From: Colimorpha sp034178965
GTDB lineage: Bacteria > Bacteroidota > Bacteroidia > Bacteroidales > P3
Length of the DNA: 12,490 bases
Assembly (NCBI GenBank): GCA_034178965.1
Contig: JAXFQM010000190.1
Location: 1-12,490, forward strand
Reading direction: 5' to 3'
In this document: positions 1-5,860 of the stretch, piece by piece
Layout of the letters: every line of letters begins with the position of its first letter
How positions within the stretch are numbered: position 1 is the first letter of the stretch
Notes under the pieces: model-generated
What the model saw: the letters and a program-made list of their open reading frames with translations, nothing else
Databases searched by the model: none
What the model was told of the DNA's origin: nothing
Translations under genes and position numbers: made by a program

Positions 1-113
1 CCCTCGTTATTATCTCTTTGGCGTGCGTGGTGTAAGGTACGGCTCAGGACGAAAAAATAGCGATGGCGCAATATTTCTTTCCTTTTAGCGTTTTTAATAT
101 AAAAATCAATGAT
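1..113. other. Left edge, no gene assigned
   Basis: I cannot assign a gene to this stretch. One plus-strand frame is open from base 2 to a TAG at 86-88 (28 codons) and could be the tail of an upstream gene cut by the window edge, but its translation is not recognisable. An ATG at 63 is in frame with the following lipoprotein gene, but it would put a non-signal-like extension ahead of the signal peptide, so I do not use it. No match to the Bacteroidetes -7 consensus (TAnnTTTG) is visible before the lipoprotein start. Confidence 0.3.
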
Positions 114-1079
114 ATGAAGAAAAAAACTATCGCTGGATGCACCTTGCTGGCCGCTGCTACGCTGCTCTTCGCCAGTTGCGTCACACTGGGGAAATACGAA
201 GCCTTGGAAGCCGCCAACAATCAAATGAAGAAAGAACACAACGTGACGCGGCAGGAATTGGCCGATATGCGCGAGGAGAATGCTGAACTGTTAAGGCAAA
301 ACCAGCAGATGACGGCGGATTTGAAGGACCTGTCGGACCTGAAGGAAGTACAGGCGGCTGAATTGGGCAAACTGCGCAGCGAACTAGGCAATATGAAACT
401 GGGCTATGACACGGTGATAGAGAACTATATGCAAAAAGTGGCAGGCAAGGACCGCGACCTAATCAAAGCCAACGACCTGCTGGCGGCAAGAACCAAAGAA
501 CTGAACGACCGTGAAGTGGCATTTGCTGCCAAAGAAAACGCAATGCTGGCCGAGCAAGCAAAGACAAAAGCCGCGTTGGAAGCCAAGGAAAGGGAACTGG
601 AACGGGTAAGGAAGGCGGTGACAAATGCGCTAGTGGGTTTCCAAGATAAGGGAATGAATGTGGAGACGCGCGATGGCAAGGTGTATGTGAGCATGGAAAG
701 CAAACTCATGTTTCCCAGTGCCAGTTGGACGGTGAGCAGCGAAGGCGTAGATGCCATCAAGGGGTTGGCCAAGGTGTTGGAGGAAACGCCCGACCTAAAT
801 ATCATGGTGGAGGGGCATACCGATAATGATGCTTACAAGGGCAGCAGCAGCGTGAAAGACAATTGGGATTTGAGCGTGATGCGAGCCACCAGCATCGTGA
901 AGTTGCTATTGAAGCATGGGCCCAAGATAGACCCCGCACGCGTGGAGGCTGCAGGACATGGCGAGTTTGCCCCCAAGGTGGCAAACAACAACGCGGCCAA
1001 CAAAGCCATGAACCGCCGTACCGAAATAATTCTCACCCCCAAGGTGCAGGATATTCTGAACGCGTTGGGGCAGGAGTGA
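114..1079 (+). CDS. OmpA-family peptidoglycan-binding lipoprotein
   Basis: This 321-residue protein probably tethers the outer membrane to peptidoglycan. From the chosen ATG it has a positively charged start (MKKK), a hydrophobic core and a lipobox-like FASC with Cys22 as the likely lipidation site. An in-frame ATG at 63 would add 17 residues before this signal and is unlikely. Residues about 28-168 are charged, heptad-like and very rich in Ala, Glu, Lys and Leu, which suggests a long coiled coil acting as a periplasmic spacer. Residues about 189-309 form an OmpA C-terminal domain: VEGHTDN at 232-238, LSVMRA at 253-258, AAGHGE at 279-284 and NRRTEI at 300-305. By analogy with characterised OmpA domains, Asp237 and Arg257 should contact the diaminopimelate of peptidoglycan. 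The gene ends just before a strong terminator, so it is probably transcribed separately from the sigma factor gene that follows. The family assignment is firm; the exact partner in the envelope is unknown. Confidence 0.93.
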   Translation: MKKKTIAGCTLLAAATLLFASCVTLGKYEALEAANNQMKKEHNVTRQELADMREENAELLRQNQQMTADLKDLSDLKEVQAAELGKLRSELGNMKLGYDTVIENYMQKVAGKDRDLIKANDLLAARTKELNDREVAFAAKENAMLAEQAKTKAALEAKERELERVRKAVTNALVGFQDKGMNVETRDGKVYVSMESKLMFPSASWTVSSEGVDAIKGLAKVLEETPDLNIMVEGHTDNDAYKGSSSVKDNWDLSVMRATSIVKLLLKHGPKIDPARVEAAGHGEFAPKVANNNAANKAMNRRTEIILTPKVQDILNALGQE

Positions 1080-1101
1080 CAAAATCTGATTTCCGGTATT
1101 T

Positions 1102-1174
1102 GCGGATGCCCTCCAACTACCCTGCCGCGAAAGCGCGGCCAATAGGGAGAGGAAAGTGGGCAGCCGCTTTTTTT
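1102..1174 (+). terminator. Nested-hairpin intrinsic terminator
   Basis: Bases 1102-1111 (GCGGATGCCC) pair with 1158-1167 (GGGCAGCCGC) with one A-G mismatch, and seven T follow immediately at 1168-1174. The stem encloses a second perfect hairpin, 1124-1129 (GCCGCG) with 1134-1139 (CGCGGC) around an AAAG loop. CCCT 1120-1123 and AGGG 1144-1147 can extend this inner stem. The position, 22 bases after the lipoprotein stop, and the T-run fit rho-independent termination of that gene. The branched 73-base structure is larger than a terminator needs, so a 3'-UTR-derived small RNA is possible. Confidence 0.75.
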
Positions 1175-1249
1175 ACATGCCTCTGTAATAAATAACGGGG
1201 CAAGCACGACTATAATACGAAAAAGAAAACATAGAACCCTTGAAGACCT

Positions 1250-1744
1250 GTGACCGATAAGGAATATAACGAAGGTGTGGACGCATGGAGCGACGATGCA
1301 TACCGCTTTGCGTTGCGCTGTAGTGGGGACAGGGAGACAAGCCTGGATGCGGTGCAGGAAGCGTTTGCTACTTTGTGGGAAAGGCGCGGGAAAGTGGAAG
1401 CGGCAAAGGGCAAGAACTATTTGCTGGGGACCATATACCACCAATTGATGGACGATTTCCGCCGACATAGGATTATGCAGAAAAACGAAGAAGGTATCAA
1501 GTTAATAAAAGAGACCTATGCGCGGCCAGATGAGAATTTCGACTTGCGTGAGGCACTGCAAAGGGCCATGAGGCAGTTGCCGCAGGTGCAAAGGGCATTG
1601 CTGGAACTGCGAGACGTGGAGGATATGTCGTATGACGAGATGGCGACTACGCTGGGATTGAGCATGCAACAAGTGCAAGTCTATCTCTTTCGGGCAAGAG
1701 TGACAATGAAAAAACTGCTAACAAGTTATGGATATGGGAAATGA
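1250..1744 (+). CDS. ECF-type RNA polymerase sigma factor
   Basis: This 164-residue protein is a sigma-70 family ECF factor that would direct RNA polymerase to an envelope-response regulon. Region 2 spans about residues 10-75, with DAVQEAFATLWERR at 33-46 and the promoter-contacting helix YLLGTIYHQLMDDFRR at 57-72. A poorly conserved linker follows. Region 4 spans about 98-156, with a helix-turn-helix around MSYDEMATTLGLSMQQVQVY (126-145). An in-frame stop at 1241-1243 lies just upstream and the first usable codon is GTG at 1250, so the start is nearly forced; a GTG at 1277 is the only close alternative. Length is normal for two-domain ECF factors. Its end overlaps the next gene by 17 bases, the usual arrangement for a sigma factor and its anti-sigma, which suggests translational coupling. 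Autoregulation is likely for such pairs but no promoter is recognisable upstream. The family call is firm; the signal and the regulon are unknown. Confidence 0.93.
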   Translation: MTDKEYNEGVDAWSDDAYRFALRCSGDRETSLDAVQEAFATLWERRGKVEAAKGKNYLLGTIYHQLMDDFRRHRIMQKNEEGIKLIKETYARPDENFDLREALQRAMRQLPQVQRALLELRDVEDMSYDEMATTLGLSMQQVQVYLFRARVTMKKLLTSYGYGK

Positions 1745-2621
1745 CGAGATGGAATTGTTGATTTTCCGCTACAAGGAAGGGCTGCTTACGCCACACGAGC
1801 GCAAAGAATGTGAAGCATTTTTGGCCGAGCACCCTGAAGCGCGCCAATTGGCCGACCTTTACGACCCAACTTTAAGAGTGGAGAAAGAGCAAGTTGTTTT
1901 CCCCAACAAAGGAAGCCTTAAACGTCACACACTACAACCCATGTCTACGCCTGTTGCGTGGCGTTACGTGGCGGCATGTTTGGCGCTGGTGGTGTTGGGA
2001 ACGGCTTATTTTGCCATGAGGGGCGATGGCGGCGCCATAGAGGGTGGGGCGCCCAATCATGTGGCGCAGGTCGATATGCATGACTTGCGCACGATGCCAA
2101 AGACAGCGCCTGCTGTGGGCAACAAAAATATGGGAGAGCAATCAAAGCCAAAGAGCGGAACCAAGGAACATACTCATTTATATAAAGAATCCACTCGTAG
2201 GAGCGAGGCTATCCTCGCCCCTACACCTCGGGTGGAGATTGTGGCGCAGGTAGAGCCGAATATGGCACCAGCCGAAACGACGGCATTAAAAGAGACGATG
2301 CCCGTCCTGGAAAATAGCGTGGAGGGCGGAGGCAACTTGGTTGCTTATGTGGACGGTGCGGACGGATCAGAGTGGGATTTCGACATGGAATGGCAAACGG
2401 AAAAAATGACCGTGCAGGCGAATGCGCCCGAGAACGCACCTTCGTTAGCGCAAAGAATACTGCATCCTTTCCGCCAATATGGCAAGGAAAAATATGAACA
2501 AGGCGTCAATGGCATCAAGATGGCAAAAAACGGCATAGGAGAGATGCTTATGGTGGCGGAGGACGCTACCAGCAAGTTGTGGAACACGGCAGTGGCTTCG
2601 GTGGAACGCAACAGGAAGTAA
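1728..2621 (+). CDS. Probable anti-sigma factor, single-pass membrane protein
   Basis: I infer this 297-residue protein is the anti-sigma partner of the preceding ECF factor. The evidence is position, a 17-base overlap and topology rather than a recognised domain. Residues 1-73 are hydrophilic and helical (ELLIFRYKEGLLTPHERKEC at 9-28), like the short cytoplasmic sigma-binding domains of Bacteroidetes anti-sigma factors. I see no FecR domain, and no zinc-binding HxxxCxxC motif. One membrane segment follows at about 78-97. The remaining 200 residues would be periplasmic: a Pro/Ala/Thr/Glu-rich, probably disordered linker (about 105-235), then a more helical, basic C-terminus (about 239-297). 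A palindromic DNA repeat at 2197-2224 encodes part of the linker. ATG at 1728 or 1734 could be the start. The stop overlaps an ATG (TAATG) at 2619-2623 that opens only a three-codon frame. The next gene's signal peptide starts 34 bases after the stop, so the cluster is probably co-transcribed. Confidence 0.72.
   Translation: MDMGNDEMELLIFRYKEGLLTPHERKECEAFLAEHPEARQLADLYDPTLRVEKEQVVFPNKGSLKRHTLQPMSTPVAWRYVAACLALVVLGTAYFAMRGDGGAIEGGAPNHVAQVDMHDLRTMPKTAPAVGNKNMGEQSKPKSGTKEHTHLYKESTRRSEAILAPTPRVEIVAQVEPNMAPAETTALKETMPVLENSVEGGGNLVAYVDGADGSEWDFDMEWQTEKMTVQANAPENAPSLAQRILHPFRQYGKEKYEQGVNGIKMAKNGIGEMLMVAEDATSKLWNTAVASVERNRK
2197..2224. repeat. REP-like palindrome inside the anti-sigma gene
   Basis: GTAGGAGCGAGG (2197-2208) and CCTCGCCCCTAC (2213-2224) are inverted copies around a CTAT loop: 11 of 12 positions pair, with one A-C mismatch. 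The element sits in frame in the disordered linker of the anti-sigma-like protein and contributes part of the segment RRSEAILAPTP. Small palindromes with GTAGGGGCGA-type arms occur as dispersed intergenic repeats in many bacterial genomes, and this resembles one (recollection, not a search). I see no second copy in this window. Confidence 0.6.
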
Positions 2622-2655
2622 TGGGACGTTGAACAGATTTTCAAAACTTAATATT

Positions 2656-4059
2656 ATGAAAAGAATTATCATTATCCTCGTGTTAGCGGCGTGCATGGGG
2701 CACGTATCGGCACAGGTAAAGAAAGAACTTATCCAAAAAGACGTACAAACCATAAAGGTGGGAGATGTCAACAAGATCTTCATTACACAGGGCTCGGAAA
2801 ATATGGTGGCCATTGACGAGATGGAAGATGTTGAGGGCGAACCCATCACGATGTCAGGGTCGAAGTTGACGGTGAACACGCAGTCATCTACCATACGTCT
2901 CACGCTAAAGCCCGGCACGCTGCGCGTCATAGAGATGGAAGATGAGGCCTCGGCCATGGTGGAAATGCCATTCATTTTCGGTAACAAAGTGGCTTTGGTG
3001 GCCAAGGATGTGGCGACCATTAGGTTGGGCGACACAGGCGAGGTACAATGCGAAATATTGGCTATTGAAGGCGAAGACTACGCTAAAGTGAGCATAGCAA
3101 GTACCGTAAAGGCGCGTAAGGCAGTGGTAAATACGGCTGACGAGGCATTGGTGCGCCTGCAAAGATTAGTGGCCGACACGTTGGCGGGAAGCATGCAGGA
3201 CGTAAGTGCGGTGAGAATTAACGACGGCGCGGTGACGTATTCAAAATATATGACGTCGGATGGTGCGGTTTGCGAATTGAACGGAGTGAAACAAACCTCG
3301 GTTTCACAAGGAATGATGCGAGACGCGAAGTTGGCTACCGATGGAAAAATAAGCAAGGGCAGGTACTACAGTGCCGAAGAGCGTTTTGGCTTCGACTTTG
3401 GCCTGGGCTGGGGCGCATGGGGCGAAAATTGGTACAATAGTGTCGCGGGAATGGATGGAGCATACGACGCGAGAATGGCTTTCTCCGGCATTTACTTCGA
3501 CTTCACCTACGCCATTGTGCGCAGGTCGAGGGTTAGATTGGATGTGGGGTTAGGCTGGGACTGGAAGAAAATCACGCTGAAAAACAATTATGTGCTATTG
3601 ACAGATCCCAACTACGGAGGCAGCAATTCGCTGCGTGTAGCCAGTTCCCCAAACGAAATAGGCGTGGCGGAGAACCTAACGGGAAGTCTTGCTGACCCCG
3701 CGGTGTGGACCACGCAGGTGAAGACGCGTTACCTCACTCTTCCTGTGAGGTTTGCATTCAACATATTTGAGGCGGATTTTGAAGTGGGATTATCGGCAAT
3801 ACCGAAAATAAACATAAGCGGCAAAAAACAGGGGCTGGTACATAGTATTGACGCGAGCAACATGGAAGAGACACGCGTGGACGCCCGTTTTGGCGACTAT
3901 TTGATACGCCCCCTTGCGCTGGACGCGCGCATCGATATGGTTTTCAACAACCAAATTGGCATGTATGTACAGACAGGACTAACACCCATGACCAAAAACT
4001 TGTCAAAGAACCCTTACAACTTCGAATTAGGCTTCTTCATCAGATTGTGTAACGAATAA
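2656..4059 (+). CDS. GIN-like domain fused to outer-membrane beta-barrel
   Basis: This 467-residue exported protein has two modules. A signal peptide covers residues 1-20 (MKRIIIILVL core, VSAQ cleavage region). An LAAC at 10-13 resembles a lipobox, but it is very close to the N-terminus, so signal peptidase I is more likely. Residues about 22-235 are rich in short alternating beta strands. Their opening, QTIKVGDVNKIFITQGSENM (31-50), and SGSKLTVNT (67-75) recall the GIN/DUF2807 putative auto-transporter adhesin head domain found in Bacteroidetes; the match is divergent. Residues about 243-464 form an outer-membrane beta-barrel: alternating aromatic and hydrophobic strands, DGAY at 267-270, RYLTLPVRF at 358-366 and VGLSAIPKINISG at 377-389. 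This barrel is clearly related to the C-terminal half of the next gene. I use ATG 2656 because it starts the signal peptide; an in-frame TTG at 2629 would add nine residues. Its position after a sigma/anti-sigma pair suggests a surface or sensory role under their control. The barrel call is good; the head-domain name is tentative. Confidence 0.75.
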   Translation: MKRIIIILVLAACMGHVSAQVKKELIQKDVQTIKVGDVNKIFITQGSENMVAIDEMEDVEGEPITMSGSKLTVNTQSSTIRLTLKPGTLRVIEMEDEASAMVEMPFIFGNKVALVAKDVATIRLGDTGEVQCEILAIEGEDYAKVSIASTVKARKAVVNTADEALVRLQRLVADTLAGSMQDVSAVRINDGAVTYSKYMTSDGAVCELNGVKQTSVSQGMMRDAKLATDGKISKGRYYSAEERFGFDFGLGWGAWGENWYNSVAGMDGAYDARMAFSGIYFDFTYAIVRRSRVRLDVGLGWDWKKITLKNNYVLLTDPNYGGSNSLRVASSPNEIGVAENLTGSLADPAVWTTQVKTRYLTLPVRFAFNIFEADFEVGLSAIPKINISGKKQGLVHSIDASNMEETRVDARFGDYLIRPLALDARIDMVFNNQIGMYVQTGLTPMTKNLSKNPYNFELGFFIRLCNE

Positions 4060-4093
4060 ACCAATATAGAAAACATTAATAAATATAGTTGCC

Positions 4094-5044
4094 ATGAAAA
4101 AAGTAGTGATTATCTTATCGGCTATGCTGACGCTGGCTTCCGCATCCAAGGCGCAAGATACTATTAAGAAGCAGGATGGGAAAATGGAAAAGGCAAGCGG
4201 CGTTGCGGACACGTTGCGTGTTGCCAAAAGTTATAGCGATGACAGTATCGCATACTATGTAGATAACGCCTTGGCGCAGTTACGGCGCTTGTTCGACAGC
4301 GTAGGCGCCATCAACGCGGATATGTTGGACAGTCTCGGGGCCGTATTGGATATTGATAACTTGAAAACAAAACTGAACCTAAAGCCCTATCCCCGCTTCG
4401 GCGGCAATTTCAGTTTCTATTGGGGGTTCCACAATTGGGGTGACAATAGATTAAATGGCCTTGGAAAACAGGACGGCGCATACAACTTGCGCACCAGTTT
4501 CTCTTCCTACCAATTGGAATACATCACCAACCTAAAACTAAACCGCCATTGGATGATAGGAGTAGGCATTGCATGGGAGAGCGACTGCTACAAGTTCAAG
4601 AACCCATATGTGTTTTGCGATGCCACGGGAAATCTGAATGTAGGCGCGGCGACCGATATTGTTGCACGGGAAGGCATGAGCGGAGCTATGGCTCAACCCG
4701 ATGTGTGGAACACAAAGCTGGTGGCGCGTTACATAGAGATACCTTTCCGTGTGGGATATACGGCAGGGCGGTTTGGCCGCAGGGTGAAGATGGGACTTAG
4801 CGTCATACCAGGTTTCAACTACAATGGAAAGCACACGGGAATGAAATACAGCGTGGAGGTGGACGGCAACAACCATAAACGCATAGACCACACCATGGAT
4901 GATTTCCTAAACCCCTTCAAGTGCGACTTGCGCTTCGATGTGAAACGCGGGCTGGTTGGCCTCTTCGTACAAGTGTCCATGGTGCCGGTAAACAAGAACA
5001 TGGAAAAGGAACTATTTCCTTTCAAGATAGGCCTTTTCATATAA
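4094..5044 (+). CDS. Outer-membrane beta-barrel protein, paralogue of preceding gene
   Basis: This 316-residue protein has a signal peptide (MKKVVIILSA start, cleavage likely after ASKA at 17-20). A helical periplasmic-facing segment at about 45-95 is rich in Asp, Leu and Ala. A beta-barrel occupies about 103-316 and ends in the hydrophobic strand KIGLFI, as expected for recognition by the BAM machinery. The barrel matches that of the upstream protein in order and spacing: DGAY 127-130, PDVW 202-205, RYIEIPFRV 212-220, MGLSVIPGFNYNGKHTG 233-249 and a VQVSMVPVNKN segment at 292-302. It lacks the GIN-like head and carries the short helical segment instead, so the two genes look like a tandem duplication with exchanged N-terminal modules. 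The gap to the previous gene is 34 bases, consistent with co-transcription. I do not recognise a specific function; a porin-like, adhesive or sensing role cannot be separated from sequence alone. Confidence 0.75.
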   Translation: MKKVVIILSAMLTLASASKAQDTIKKQDGKMEKASGVADTLRVAKSYSDDSIAYYVDNALAQLRRLFDSVGAINADMLDSLGAVLDIDNLKTKLNLKPYPRFGGNFSFYWGFHNWGDNRLNGLGKQDGAYNLRTSFSSYQLEYITNLKLNRHWMIGVGIAWESDCYKFKNPYVFCDATGNLNVGAATDIVAREGMSGAMAQPDVWNTKLVARYIEIPFRVGYTAGRFGRRVKMGLSVIPGFNYNGKHTGMKYSVEVDGNNHKRIDHTMDDFLNPFKCDLRFDVKRGLVGLFVQVSMVPVNKNMEKELFPFKIGLFI

Positions 5045-5075
5045 GTTAAGGAGACGGTCAGGTTTTTCCGATAGA

Positions 5076-5121
5076 AAGAAGTTTTCCTTTTCGCTATTGA
5101 GGGCGGAAAGGAAAACTTCTT
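5076..5121. terminator. Long inverted repeat between convergent genes, likely bidirectional terminator
   Basis: Bases 5076-5094 and 5103-5121 are inverted copies over 19 positions, 18 Watson-Crick pairs plus one T-G wobble, around an 8-base loop (TATTGAGG). It lies 31 bases after the stop of the plus-strand barrel gene and 22 bases beyond the stop of the minus-strand NlpC/P60 gene. The placement suits a shared terminator for both convergent operons. No long T-run follows the stem on either strand, although T-rich stretches form part of the stem itself, so its efficiency is uncertain. Confidence 0.65.
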
Positions 5122-5143
5122 GCGTTGGAGGGATGGGGATAGG

Positions 5144-5860
5144 CTATTTTTTGGGTGAGGGCAGGATGTCTTCGTTGTTCAGTATTCGGCGTATGCCGAT
5201 GAGGCGTTCGGCATAATAGGGTTCGGAGGAACTGGAGATGATGACGCCAGCGCTGGTGCTAGCATGGATGAAAGTGAATTTGTTGCCTTCCACGCTGTTG
5301 ACGATGCCTACATGGCCTATCAGAGTGAAAATATGGCGATCTCCGAAGAATACCAAGTCACCTTTGTGAACGGCATTTCTGCGCGCAACGGGGCGGCCTT
5401 GATTCCATTGCGAGGCGCAACCCGAGCCGAGAGTGTGGCCGAAGTGAAGAAACACAAAACGAGAGAAACCCGCGCAATCGAAATATTTTGGCCCTTTTCC
5501 GCCAAATCGATAGGGACTGCCAAGGTAGCCGTGAGCATAAGCCAGTAGACGGTCGGCAACGCTGCTGTCTTGTGTGAGATAGGAAGCGTAGGCGGGGATG
5601 ATGGGAAGGGAAAAATTGACATTGCCTTTCTTTGGTTTGCGCCCATTCCAAAAGGTGTCTGGAAGATGTAGTAGTGAGTCAGGGAGACGTTCGGGTTCTG
5701 GAGCCAGGATGGCCCTCTTGATGTCACCAGGAGGCGGGTCATTATAGAACAATTGCCCCATTCTGCCGCTACACTCCGTAACGCCCAATGGCAGTACGAT
5801 AACGAGCAGCGAGACTATCACTATGATATGTGAAAATTTGCGGTGAACGGTGGATTTCAA
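5144..5860 (-). CDS. NlpC/P60 family cell-wall peptidase
   Basis: This is a predicted cysteine peptidase that cleaves peptidoglycan stem peptides, acting in the periplasm. I take the start at TTG 5860-5858, which overlaps the upstream ligase stop codon as TTGA and gives 238 residues; a frame open to ATG 5953 would lie almost wholly inside the ligase gene. A GTG a few codons further in is another option. Residues about 11-27 form a hydrophobic signal or anchor. VTEC at 27-30 is a poor lipobox because of Glu before Cys. A variable region follows, then the NlpC/P60 domain at about 100-226: SPYRFGG at 115-121, the catalytic cysteine Cys129 in FDCAGFSRFVF (127-137), His183 in GHVGIV and a third polar residue His199 in FIHAST. 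The catalytic set is complete, so the enzyme should be active. It is the last gene of the polysaccharide operon, coupled to the ligase gene. Confidence 0.88.
   Translation of the reverse strand: MKSTVHRKFSHIIVIVSLLVIVLPLGVTECSGRMGQLFYNDPPPGDIKRAILAPEPERLPDSLLHLPDTFWNGRKPKKGNVNFSLPIIPAYASYLTQDSSVADRLLAYAHGYLGSPYRFGGKGPKYFDCAGFSRFVFLHFGHTLGSGCASQWNQGRPVARRNAVHKGDLVFFGDRHIFTLIGHVGIVNSVEGNKFTFIHASTSAGVIISSSSEPYYAERLIGIRRILNNEDILPSPKK

Noticed and set aside
63..113. N-terminal extension of the OmpA lipoprotein from ATG 63
   Set aside because: It would place 17 residues before a normal lipoprotein signal peptide, which would block recognition.
1146..1162. GGAGAGGAAAGTGGGCA resembles the GAGGAAAGTCCGGGC box of RNase P RNA
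   Set aside because: The match is partial, the rest of the RNase P core is missing, and a terminator T-run follows at once. It is part of the hairpin stem.
863..1195. Plus-strand frame overlapping the end of the OmpA gene
   Set aside because: It lies in another frame over conserved OmpA codons and runs into the terminator; no family resemblance.
2621..2632. Three-codon frame opened by TAATG at the anti-sigma stop
   Set aside because: ATG GGA CGT TGA is too short to be evidence of a gene; such stop-start overlaps arise by chance.
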